This document shows positions 1 through 7,221 of a stretch of 10,000 nt of DNA, in pieces. Under the pieces are notes generated by a model, which saw nothing but the letters and a program-made list of their open reading frames with translations, made no database searches and had not been told where the DNA came from. Position numbers and translations under genes: made by a program. Source of the stretch: Rheinheimera sp. (GTDB lineage: Bacteria > Pseudomonadota > Gammaproteobacteria > Enterobacterales > Alteromonadaceae); assembly GCF_020217005.1 (NCBI RefSeq), contig NZ_JAIWOI010000226.1, forward strand, positions 1-10,000, written 5' to 3'. The number at the start of each line of letters is the position of its first letter. Position 1 is the stretch's first letter.

Positions 1-2378
1 GCTGACTTTTCGATTGGCTTGCGAAACACCTGCTGGAAACGAGCTTCAGTACCTAATAACCCAGGCAAGACAAAATCAAACAAAGCTTTAAGTTCACCTA
101 AGTGGTTTTCCAGCGGTGTGCCCGTTAAAGCCAGCTTAAAGTCAGCTTTGACTAATCTCGCGCTTTGCGCCGACTGTGAACCGGCATTTTTAATATGCTG
201 AGCTTCGTCCAGCGCCATCAGACTGAAGTGATGTGTCTGGTAATAAGCTAAGTCCCGCACCAATAGCGGATAACTGGTGACTATCAAATCGTAGTTCTCC
301 AGCTGGTCAAACAGCGCCTGACGTTTGGGGCCATATAAAGTCAGTACTTTCAGCGAAGGCGCAAATCGGGCGGCTTCCTGTGCCCAGTTCCCTAATAAGC
401 TGGTTGGGCAGACGATTAACGCAGGATGTTTTAGCAAACCTGATTCTTGCTGATGTAGCAAAAACGCCAGAGTTTGCACCGTTTTACCCAGGCCCATATC
501 GTCGGCCAAAATACCGCCTAAACCAAAACGGCGCAGAAAACAAAGCCAGCTTAATCCTTGCTGCTGATAGGATCGCAGTTGAGCTTTTAAACTAAGCGGC
601 GCTTTGACATCTTCAATGCCGTCAAAATGATGCAACTGAGTGACCAATTGCTGCAAACGTCCGGCATTTAAATAACGGATTTCTTCTGCTCCGGGGCCAG
701 GCAATAAAGCGGCTTTGTAATCCGGCAACTCTATTTCGCCCGGTGTTTTTTTCAGATTCAGCAGCTCAACTATGGTGTCGATCAAGGGCTGGATCAGACT
801 GACAGGCAAAGGCAATTTGCCCTGAGGTAAACTGAGCCACAAGGTTTCATCGGCCGCTGGCAAACCATAACTACGCAGCCACTGAGTGATTAAAGGCAAA
901 AGCGGAATGTGTTGGCCGTCAATTTCCACCTGAATAGCTAAACCAAAACCACCGGTGTGTTTGTCTGTCACTTCCAGATAGGCTTTGGCGTGGATCACCG
1001 CCTGATTAAAAGCTTTGTCCTGCTCAATACTCCAACCTTGTTGTTTTAACTCTGGCACAGCCTGCAACAAAGGCTGCCAAAGCAGTGGATTTTCTGGCCC
1101 TTCGCCGCAGTCAAAATAGGGGGTTGCAGACTGCTCAACTGGCACAGAGCGCAAACCATACACAGATAGAGTTTCCAGTGCTTTGATTTCGCTGTCGCGA
1201 TCACGGCGGATAAAGACCGTCTGATTATCCAGTTGTAGTTGCGTCTGGGATTGCTGTAAATCCAGTGGCAATAAATGCGGGCCATAGGCCATTTGTAAAA
1301 CAGCCACAGCTTTGCTGACTTTGTTTTTTTGCGTCAGCAATTTAAGTTGCAACACAGGCCTTGGTTTGCTTTCAATTTTTTGTACCGCACTGTCATCCGG
1401 CATAGGTAAATTCAGCGTGGGGAAAATTTGCTGCAGCCGTTTCATGCTGTCTGGCAAAACGCTGGCTGGTACAGGTGGCATCCGCATTAAAAGTTTTAAC
1501 TCGCGGCCTGTGATCTCACTTTCAAGTAAACCCAACTGATTGTTGACGAGGTCGAGATAACAAGGCGGATCTGTATAGATCAGTTCCAGTTCCTTATCTT
1601 TGGGCATCAGTTGCAATAACTGCCAGCCTGCTTTGCTTTTGAGCCAGCGTAATTGCAGTGGCAACGTCTCACTCCAGCTCAACTCGCGGCGTTCTTCGTC
1701 CAGCACACAACGGCCTGTTTCCAGCATTTTTAACAGCAGCTGATAACCCCACTGATCCTCCAGCAAGGCCTGGCGACGTAAGTCAAAAGCAAAAAATTGT
1801 TGCAATAACCTGTAGTCGTCTTCGGCCAGCCATAAAGGCCTTACCTGCCCAGCCAGTTCACTTTGGGCAATGATTTTACCCTTGCTGTAACTGCCATTTT
1901 TGGCTTGCTTTACCCTTTTCGGCAGCAACTGCAAACCCAGACTACTTGGGCGCAATTCATACAAAACAGTATCTTCAGTCTTTACTGTGTTTGCCGGAGG
2001 ATTGTATTGCTCAGCTTCACTAAACCACTGATTAAGCTGTCGCACCGGCTGCTGCACAGCTTTTTGCTGCAACTGATCCAACTGATGTTTCAATTTCAGT
2101 AAGGCAGCCAGCACATGTTTGCATCTGTTGCCTTCAGAGCAGGTGCAGGAGTCTGTCAGTTGCACCTGACCATCGCGCTCCGAAATAGAAATCAGCTGTT
2201 TAAAAGGACTAAAACCATCACCCCAGACCTGACTGCGAATTTGCGAAAAGTCAGGCTCGTAATCCAGCTGCACCACTTTTCCGGCCAAAAAATAAGCCCG
2301 CGCCTTATGAAAGGTGGCAGGGTGAAACCAGAGTTGTAGCTGCTCAGAAGAGACAGGAAAAACAAAATCAGCCGTCAT
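1..2378 (-). CDS. SWIM zinc-finger SNF2-family DEAD/DEAH-box helicase (C-terminal part beyond window)
   Basis: Predicted ATP-dependent DNA translocase or remodeler of the bacterial SWIM-SNF2 type, cytoplasmic. I translated the minus strand from the ATG at 2378: 792 codons with no stop, running off the left edge. An in-frame stop at 2391-2393 leaves this as the first ATG; no clear Shine-Dalgarno sequence precedes it. Visible motifs: a SWIM zinc finger with C78-x-C80 and C86-x-H88; a long linker (about 100-590) with no recognised motif; then the first RecA-like lobe with Walker A MGLGKT (628-633), motif Ia CPTSLL (657-662), TSY (701-703), motif II DEAQHIKN (724-731) and motif III LTGTPLEN (751-758). 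The second RecA lobe with motifs IV-VI should lie to the left. SWIM domains bind DNA or protein; the true substrate of this bacterial subfamily is poorly known. It is divergent from the ebo operon and probably functionally unrelated to it. Family assignment is secure. Confidence 0.93.
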   Translation of the reverse strand, partial: MTADFVFPVSSEQLQLWFHPATFHKARAYFLAGKVVQLDYEPDFSQIRSQVWGDGFSPFKQLISISERDGQVQLTDSCTCSEGNRCKHVLAALLKLKHQLDQLQQKAVQQPVRQLNQWFSEAEQYNPPANTVKTEDTVLYELRPSSLGLQLLPKRVKQAKNGSYSKGKIIAQSELAGQVRPLWLAEDDYRLLQQFFAFDLRRQALLEDQWGYQLLLKMLETGRCVLDEERRELSWSETLPLQLRWLKSKAGWQLLQLMPKDKELELIYTDPPCYLDLVNNQLGLLESEITGRELKLLMRMPPVPASVLPDSMKRLQQIFPTLNLPMPDDSAVQKIESKPRPVLQLKLLTQKNKVSKAVAVLQMAYGPHLLPLDLQQSQTQLQLDNQTVFIRRDRDSEIKALETLSVYGLRSVPVEQSATPYFDCGEGPENPLLWQPLLQAVPELKQQGWSIEQDKAFNQAVIHAKAYLEVTDKHTGGFGLAIQVEIDGQHIPLLPLITQWLRSYGLPAADETLWLSLPQGKLPLPVSLIQPLIDTIVELLNLKKTPGEIELPDYKAALLPGPGAEEIRYLNAGRLQQLVTQLHHFDGIEDVKAPLSLKAQLRSYQQQGLSWLCFLRRFGLGGILADDMGLGKTVQTLAFLLHQQESGLLKHPALIVCPTSLLGNWAQEAARFAPSLKVLTLYGPKRQALFDQLENYDLIVTSYPLLVRDLAYYQTHHFSLMALDEAQHIKNAGSQSAQSARLVKADFKLALTGTPLENHLGELKALFDFVLPGLLGTEARFQQVFRKPIEKS

Positions 2379-2515
2379 ACGCCAAATTTTTTAAAACCAA
2401 ATGGCGTTTATGCTACCTCAATTTGCTGAACAGCCAAAGCAAAGTCCTTGCACTTTCGCCTCCCCCCACACAACAACAAGAGCACCAAAGTAGAAACAGG
2501 AAAAATAACCTAAAA

Positions 2516-2530
2516 TTTATTTTAAATAAA
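2516..2530. repeat. Short AT-only inverted repeat
   Basis: TTTATTT at 2516-2522 and AAATAAA at 2524-2530 form a perfect 7-bp inverted repeat around one T. It lies in the middle of the divergent promoter region and could bind a regulator or act as an UP-like A/T element. A/T-only palindromes also arise by chance in such DNA, so functional weight is low. Confidence 0.25.
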
Positions 2531-2558
2531 ATCAGTAACTTATCAAAAATAAGAAAAA

Positions 2559-2573
2559 TATAAACTTTATAAC
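2559..2573 (+). promoter_or_regulatory. Possible -10 elements for the ebo operon
   Basis: Two -10-like hexamers lie here, TATAAA (2559-2564) and TATAAC (2568-2573), about 115-130 bases before the eboD start. No convincing TTGACA-like -35 box lies 16-18 bases upstream, so the promoter would be A/T-assisted or activator-dependent. The call rests on hexamer similarity and on being the only intergenic space upstream of the operon. Confidence 0.25.
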
Positions 2574-2675
2574 ACCTTTATTTTGGCCTGAAAAATGAAA
2601 CATCGTCTAAGCTCAGGGCGACAGATAAATACCTGTTATACCAACAAAAAACAGCTGCAAAAACATAAGCACACA

Positions 2676-2680
2676 AAGGA
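2676..2680 (+). promoter_or_regulatory. Ribosome binding site that decides the eboD start
   Basis: AAGGA lies 7 bases before the ATG at 2688. The upstream in-frame ATG at 2595 has no such sequence and would add 31 basic, non-hydrophobic residues in front of the first membrane segment. This supports 2688 as the real start. Confidence 0.8.
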
Positions 2681-2687
2681 TTGCCGC

Positions 2688-4601
2688 ATGTCTCAGCACT
2701 ACAGCCCGGAAAAACAAGGCCAACAATCTGATCTATCGCCAACGCAGTTTTGGTTGTCTATTGCATTATTTGCCACTTTGGTTATCGCCAGCTTTTTAAG
2801 CTTTGAGCAGCAAATAAGGCTTTGGATCACAGAACTGGGCCAGCTCACTACCGATAGTCACTTTTCCATACTGAGCTTTGCCTTGCTGTTAGTGTTGATA
2901 CTGGCTCTGGATGTGTTACTGCCTGTGCCATCCAGTATGATTGGCTTGGCTGCTGTCGCTTTGTTGGGGCCTGTAACAGGTAGCCTGGTAATTTTTACCG
3001 GACTGACTATGGGTTGTATTTTGGGTTATCTGCTCGGTGCAGGGTACCTGCGCCTGCTCAGCCGGACCTGGCTCAGCCCGGCAGAAAAACAGAAAGCCAG
3101 TACCATGCAGACTCATCTCGGAGGCACAGCTCTGGTGCTGCTCAGAGGAGTACCAGTTTTGGCCGAAACATCTGTATTAGCCGCTGGCATGCAAGGGTAT
3201 CCGGTGCGCCAGTTTTTGCTGCTGACTATGTTGGCCAATTTTGGGCTGGCCATGGCATACGGCTACATAGGTACTGCACTGGCAGGTGAAGAAGCCTTTT
3301 GGCTGGTGGTGTTGTCCGCCATGGTATTGCCGGGCCTCTTTATGCTGGCGTCCTGGTTCTGGTCAAAAAGGACAAGTCAATTAAATCAAAACTCCGTTAA
3401 CGCAACTCCAAACCTAATGGCTCAGTTCGAGATCAGCTATCAATTTCCTGTGATATTCAGCGAACAAATTTTCGCCACTGCGAACCTGACTTTACTGGAT
3501 TTACTGTACCCCAAATCCCAACCATCAGCCCCTGCAACTAAGGTATTAATTTTTGCAGATGCCAGCCTGCTGCAGGCTAATCCGGACCTCGCCAGAGATA
3601 TTCAGCGCTATTTCGACTTTTATGCGCAGGAATTAACTTTACTGGCCGGGCCTATAGCACTAACAGCGGGTGAGCAGACAAAACAACAGCCAGTGCTGGA
3701 TCAGTTGTACCAGTTGCTGCTGCATCACGGCATAGACAGACATAGTTGGGTTTTAGCGCTAGGCGGCGGAGCTACTTTAGACACTGTAGGCTATGCCTGC
3801 TCTACCTTTCACCGGGGCATTCGCATGGCGCGTATCCCGACAACTGTGCTGGCGCAAAACGACGCCGGAGTTGGAGTTAAAAACGGCATTAACGCTTTTG
3901 GCCACAAAAACTTGTTAGGTTGTTTTTGTCCACCTGATGCCGTGATCAATGATTTTTCACTATTGAGTTGTTTACCACAACGAGAGCGTATTGCCGGACT
4001 GGCTGAAGCCATCAAAGTTGCCGCTATTAAAGACACAGAGTTTTTTTGCTGGCTGGAACAACATCACAAAGAACTGCGGCTATTTGCCGGACAAGCCAGT
4101 AAATACGCTATTTATCGCTGCGCCCAACTGCATTTGGAAAAAATCACTCAGGGTGGCGACCCCTTTGAACGAGGCAACGGCAGACCTTTGGATTACGGCC
4201 ACTGGTCTGCACATAAACTGGAGAATTTAAGCCATTACAGAGTTCGGCATGGCGAAGCCGTTGCCATAGGTATGGTGCTGGATGCCTTGTATGCCGTGCA
4301 ATTGGGCTGGCTAGGTCAAACTGAAGCTATGCGTCTGATCCACTTGCTGCGACAGCTTGGTTTTAGCTTGTGGCAACCTGAGCTGGCCGCCACTGACGCT
4401 AAGGGTATGCCATTAATCCTGGCTGGCCTGGAAGACTTCAGACAACATTTGGGCGGTGAGCTCTCTATCCCATTACTCACCCGGCTCGGTGCTTACCAGA
4501 ATGTCCACGAAATTCAGCTGCCTTTGATGCAGCAAGCACTGTTACAACTGGCAGAACTTGGGCAACAACCAGATGGCTCTTTGCAGTGGTGCCCTTTATG
4601 A
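2688..4601 (+). CDS. eboD: Fusion of DedA/VTT-type membrane domain with EboD, a 3-dehydroquinate-synthase-like cyclase
   Basis: A 637-residue fusion. Residues 20-226 are hydrophobic, with about six or seven membrane segments (roughly 22-38, 60-78, 85-106, 108-124, 175-196, 203-226). They carry DedA/VTT features: a D75-x(3)-P79-x-P81 loop and an R153-G-x-P156 re-entrant-type segment ending AAGM (165-168). A polar linker (228-243) precedes a complete EboD domain from about 246, the usual EboD length. That domain has NAD-binding GGG 359-361, RIPTTVLAQND (382-392), VGVKNGIN (395-402), and metal ligands matching AroB at E440, H505 (DYGHW) and H521 (HGEA). EboD belongs to the sugar-phosphate cyclase superfamily; its substrate is not established. 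The ATG at 2688 has a good ribosome binding site. The fusion should anchor the cyclase on the cytoplasmic face of the inner membrane (inference). It is not housekeeping aroB: the LAQNDAGVGVKNGINAFG signature is EboD-like. Confidence 0.92.
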   Translation: MSQHYSPEKQGQQSDLSPTQFWLSIALFATLVIASFLSFEQQIRLWITELGQLTTDSHFSILSFALLLVLILALDVLLPVPSSMIGLAAVALLGPVTGSLVIFTGLTMGCILGYLLGAGYLRLLSRTWLSPAEKQKASTMQTHLGGTALVLLRGVPVLAETSVLAAGMQGYPVRQFLLLTMLANFGLAMAYGYIGTALAGEEAFWLVVLSAMVLPGLFMLASWFWSKRTSQLNQNSVNATPNLMAQFEISYQFPVIFSEQIFATANLTLLDLLYPKSQPSAPATKVLIFADASLLQANPDLARDIQRYFDFYAQELTLLAGPIALTAGEQTKQQPVLDQLYQLLLHHGIDRHSWVLALGGGATLDTVGYACSTFHRGIRMARIPTTVLAQNDAGVGVKNGINAFGHKNLLGCFCPPDAVINDFSLLSCLPQRERIAGLAEAIKVAAIKDTEFFCWLEQHHKELRLFAGQASKYAIYRCAQLHLEKITQGGDPFERGNGRPLDYGHWSAHKLENLSHYRVRHGEAVAIGMVLDALYAVQLGWLGQTEAMRLIHLLRQLGFSLWQPELAATDAKGMPLILAGLEDFRQHLGGELSIPLLTRLGAYQNVHEIQLPLMQQALLQLAELGQQPDGSLQWCPL

Positions 4602-5503
4602 GCAGCGAACTGAAAGTGTGGCTGGATCTAGGCCGGGTTTCTAATTTACCCAGTGTCTGGACCAATGTACTTGCCGCTGCATTACTGACTGGCGCAGGGC
4701 AACATTATGCGACCTGGAACTGGTCTATCAGCATAGCTGGTCTGCTGCCAGCAACCATGTTGGCATTATCTCTGATGTATGTCGGAGGCATGCTGCTGAA
4801 TGATGTGTTTGATGCAGACTGGGATAAACAGCATCAAAATCCGAGGCCAATAAATCAGGGCAGAGTCAGACAAGAACTAGTACAGACTGTTGCTGTTTTT
4901 TGTCTGGCTAGTGCTGTTTTTTTAATTCTGATACTGGCCTGGCTCAAAAATGGAGCTGCAGATCTCTGGCCAAGTCTGGCGGCCAGCTTATTTTTACTGC
5001 TGGTCATTTGCGCTTACAACCTCTGGCATAAACAATTCCGCCATAGTGTCTGGCTGATGGGGCTCTGTCGTTTTGGTGTTTATCTGGTCGCGGCGACTCT
5101 GGTGGCTACACCTGATCTGCAACTGTTAATGGCTGGCGCCGTGTTGGCTGGATTTATTGCTGGAGTCACCTATCTGGCGCAGCAGGAACATCAGAATCAG
5201 TTAGATCAGCGCTGGCCTGTGCTCTTGCTGTTCTCTCCTTTGTTGCTGGCGTTACATCAACCTGAACACCTGCTGTTTTGGCTTCTACTACTGTTCTTCA
5301 CAGTCTGGATCCTCTGGATTAGCACCAGTTATTTAACAGCAGCTCAGCTCAGGGTCCGCCCGCTGATAGGCCTACTGCTTGCCAGTATTCCACTGCTGGA
5401 TGCCTTAGTGCTCGCCAGTGTTGGCCAGTGGCAGGCCAGTTTGCTTTGTATAGTGGTTTTTGCATTGCTGCCGCGCTTCCAGCTCTGGGTCAGAGCCAGC
5501 TAA
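4598..5503 (+). CDS. eboC: EboC, UbiA-family membrane prenyltransferase-like protein
   Basis: 301 residues, mostly hydrophobic, with about eight or nine membrane segments expected (for example 46-66, 96-116, 127-141, 154-170, 176-192, 207-219, 227-243, 256-273, 280-291). The first aspartate-rich motif of UbiA enzymes is intact: N68-D-x-x-D72-x-D74-x-D76, which binds Mg2+ and the prenyl diphosphate. The N-terminal RVSNLPSVWTN (13-23) and the Y140-N...K145 segment are also UbiA-like. The usual second DxxxD motif is not apparent; the equivalent loop reads YLAQQEHQNQLD (192-203). The family transfers prenyl groups to ring acceptors; the EboC substrate is unknown, but a product of EboD is an attractive acceptor (inference). 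The start ATG overlaps the eboD stop as ATGA and has no strong ribosome binding site, so translation probably depends on reinitiation after eboD. An in-frame GTG at 4586 is less likely. Confidence 0.9.
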   Translation: MSSELKVWLDLGRVSNLPSVWTNVLAAALLTGAGQHYATWNWSISIAGLLPATMLALSLMYVGGMLLNDVFDADWDKQHQNPRPINQGRVRQELVQTVAVFCLASAVFLILILAWLKNGAADLWPSLAASLFLLLVICAYNLWHKQFRHSVWLMGLCRFGVYLVAATLVATPDLQLLMAGAVLAGFIAGVTYLAQQEHQNQLDQRWPVLLLFSPLLLALHQPEHLLFWLLLLFFTVWILWISTSYLTAAQLRVRPLIGLLLASIPLLDALVLASVGQWQASLLCIVVFALLPRFQLWVRAS

Positions 5504-5520
5504 ATGCTTCAGACAAAGCT

Positions 5521-5526
5521 AAGGAG
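5521..5526 (+). promoter_or_regulatory. Ribosome binding site that decides the eboA start
   Basis: AAGGAG lies 10 bases before the ATG at 5537. The alternative in-frame ATG at 5504, directly after the eboC stop, has no comparable sequence and would add 11 residues. The later start is preferred, although coupled initiation at 5504 cannot be excluded. Confidence 0.65.
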
Positions 5527-5536
5527 ACCTGCGCTA

Positions 5537-6331
5537 ATGCTGATCCCCAACCATTCACAGAGCCAGCAATTAGAAGCGCTACTAAACTCAGAGTTAGATA
5601 GTGCGGCTTCCGACTGGCTGCAACATCAATTGCAGCAGATTTCAGCGGCAAAGACCAAGTCTGACGCTTTGTTGCTGGCCAGCGCTCAAACCAGACGTCA
5701 AGTCGGCGATGCAGTGGTACAAAGCGTTTTACCTGGCGACTGGACTTTAACCCAATTGGCCAGAGTGTTATTGCTGGCGCGGGCACTGCATACAGATGCA
5801 TTGTCAGAACCTGAGCTGCTTTTCCGGCAGGTATTTCGCAGCTCAGATGATGACGAAAAAATAGGCTGGCTCAAAGCGCTGAGCTTTTTTGACCCCAATG
5901 GTCTGCTGCAGGATTTGGCCATACAGGCCGGCCGCACCAACAACAGCCAGGTATTTTCTGCAATTGCGTTACATAACCATTATCCAGCCCGTCACTATAA
6001 ATCCAATGCATTTCATCAACTTGTACTCAAGGCCTTGTTTATGGATTTGGATATCAGAGCCATCTCAGGGTTACAGCAGCGGCAGGATCAACAGTTAAGC
6101 CGATTAGCATTTGAACTGGTGGCAGAGCGGCTGGCAGCTGGGCGTAATCCACCGGCAACAATAGCTTTTGCCATTTTGTTGAAGCATTTAGATCAAACAC
6201 AACATCAACTGATTCATCAGCTTTTGACCAGTTCAGCACACCAGCATTTCTGGCGACAGGCTGCACAGCAACAAGGGTTCGAACAGCCACAATTATTTCA
6301 ACTCACACAACAAGGACCAGATTTATGCTGA
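5537..6331 (+). CDS. eboA: EboA domain protein of the ebo cluster
   Basis: 264 residues from the ATG at 5537. Soluble, mostly helical by composition, rich in Gln, Leu and Ala, with no signal peptide, membrane segment or catalytic motif that I can recognise. The assignment rests on the EboA-like central block: FRQVFRSSDDDEKIGWLKAL (96-115), AGRTNNSQVFSAIALHNHYP (131-150) and FHQLVLKALFM (159-169), followed by an SERR/AER-like helix (A196-E-R) and an AGRNPP turn (201-206), and on its place within the cluster. EboA has no known biochemical activity; it may be an adaptor or scaffold for the other Ebo proteins (inference). It follows eboC after 33 bases, the loosest junction in the operon, but has its own strong ribosome binding site. 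Its end overlaps eboB by 7 bases. The N-terminal 80 residues are less conserved in appearance, so the precise start is less certain than the family. Confidence 0.87.
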   Translation: MLIPNHSQSQQLEALLNSELDSAASDWLQHQLQQISAAKTKSDALLLASAQTRRQVGDAVVQSVLPGDWTLTQLARVLLLARALHTDALSEPELLFRQVFRSSDDDEKIGWLKALSFFDPNGLLQDLAIQAGRTNNSQVFSAIALHNHYPARHYKSNAFHQLVLKALFMDLDIRAISGLQQRQDQQLSRLAFELVAERLAAGRNPPATIAFAILLKHLDQTQHQLIHQLLTSSAHQHFWRQAAQQQGFEQPQLFQLTQQGPDLC

Positions 6332-7221
6332 AGTTTTTTGATCCTCATATCCATATGGTGTCCAGAACCACAGACGACTATCAGAATATGGCCGCCGCTG
6401 GCATCACGGCTGTGATTGAACCGGCTTTCTGGCAAGGTCAGGCCCGAACTTCAGTCGGTAGTTTTATTGATTATTTTGATACCTTGCTGGGCTGGGAACG
6501 ATTCCGTGCCAGCCAATTTGGCATTCATCATTTTTGTACTATGGGCCTTAACCCAAAAGAAGCCAACGATTTGTCTCTGGCCGATGAAGTTTTGGCTCTG
6601 CTGCCACGTTATCTGCAAAAAGACGGTGTACTGGCCGTGGGCGAAATAGGCTACGACGACATTACCCCAGAAGAAGACCGTTTTTTAGCAGCCCAATTGG
6701 AGCTGGCTAGAATTCATAACCTGCCTGTGTTAGTGCATACCCCACACAGAGACAAAATTGGCGGCACCAAACGCACTTTGGCAGTGATACGCGACGTGGG
6801 TATAGCTGAACATATGGTAGTGATTGACCACTTAAACGAGCTGACCTTACCGCTGGTGCTCGACAGCAACTGCTGGCGCGGTCACTCCATTTACCCCAAT
6901 ACCAAAATGTCCGAACAACGGATGGTGGCATTGCTGAAGCAGTACGGCACTGAACAAATGATTGTTAACAGTGCCGCTGACTGGGGGATCAGCGACCCAC
7001 TGAAAGTTCCTAAAACAGGCCAGGCCATGCTGGACGCAGGTTTTACAGAACAGCAGGTTGAACTGGTGCTGTTTCACAATCCTGTGGATTTTTTTGCGCA
7101 AAGTGGGCGGCTGGATAAGCAGCTGGTCAGCAGTCCTTTGCGTATCGACCAAAGTCAGCAATGGCAGGAGAACTCTGCGCTGCGTGGTCAGGAACCCATC
7201 ATAGAAAGGACAAACAAATGA
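6325..7221 (+). CDS. eboB: EboB, TatD-like metal-dependent hydrolase
   Basis: 298 residues, amidohydrolase-like TIM barrel of the TatD type. All expected metal-ligand positions are visible: H8-x-H10 in the DPHIH start, E107 in GEIGYD, H138 in VHTPH, H169 in IDHLNE and D219 in the SAADWG strand. It is therefore likely to be catalytically active. Housekeeping TatD proteins are nucleases of about 260 residues; this protein differs in its WRGHSIYPNTKMS segment (184-196) and its HNPVDFF end (251-257), and its context marks it as EboB, whose natural substrate is unknown. The C-terminal 35 residues are polar and probably disordered. The start overlaps the eboA stop (ATGCTGA) and is preceded by AAGGA at 6312-6316 with an 8-base spacer. 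The end overlaps eboE as ATGA. Confidence 0.92.
   Translation: MLKFFDPHIHMVSRTTDDYQNMAAAGITAVIEPAFWQGQARTSVGSFIDYFDTLLGWERFRASQFGIHHFCTMGLNPKEANDLSLADEVLALLPRYLQKDGVLAVGEIGYDDITPEEDRFLAAQLELARIHNLPVLVHTPHRDKIGGTKRTLAVIRDVGIAEHMVVIDHLNELTLPLVLDSNCWRGHSIYPNTKMSEQRMVALLKQYGTEQMIVNSAADWGISDPLKVPKTGQAMLDAGFTEQQVELVLFHNPVDFFAQSGRLDKQLVSSPLRIDQSQQWQENSALRGQEPIIERTNK

Larger units (their letters stand above)
2379..2687. other. Divergent intergenic region between helicase and ebo operon
   Basis: This stretch of about 309 bases holds no supported gene. It becomes strongly AT-rich from about 2500 to 2585, with A/T runs, and must contain the promoters for both the leftward helicase and the rightward ebo operon. 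A C-rich patch lies near 2461-2467. The frame of eboD is open back to 2595 but is not convincingly translated there: basic, Lys/His/Asn-rich sequence with no ribosome binding site. I see no tRNA, no terminator hairpin (none is expected between divergent genes) and no recognisable riboswitch. Confidence 0.75.

Noticed and set aside
2448..2476. TTGCAC as a -35 box of an ebo promoter
   Set aside because: No -10-like sequence lies 16-18 bases downstream; that stretch is CA-rich.
2595..2687. N-terminal extension of the EboD fusion from the ATG at 2595
   Set aside because: No ribosome binding site; it would add 31 basic, Lys/Asn/His-rich residues. The ATG at 2688 has AAGGA at ideal spacing.
3690..4601. 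Housekeeping 3-dehydroquinate synthase (aroB)
   Set aside because: The signature LAQNDAGVGVKNGINAFG and the neighbouring Ebo genes point to EboD; AroB has a different pattern around SQVDSSVGGKTGIN and no such partners.
5504..5536. Earlier eboA start immediately after the eboC stop
   Set aside because: It lacks its own Shine-Dalgarno sequence, whereas AAGGAG precedes the ATG at 5537. Reinitiation at 5504 is possible but second choice.
5490..5801. Minus-strand open frame over the eboC/eboA junction, and other antisense open frames
   Set aside because: They lie opposite well-supported genes, lack ribosome binding sites and recognisable domains, and are expected by chance in this codon usage.
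7161..7217. Upstream in-frame start for eboE inside eboB
   Set aside because: It would create a 61-base overlap with no EboE-like residues; the ATG at 7218 has a good ribosome binding site and an ATGA junction.
6325..7221. Housekeeping TatD nuclease
   Set aside because: The metal ligands match the family, but the length, C-terminal segments and position inside the operon fit EboB.
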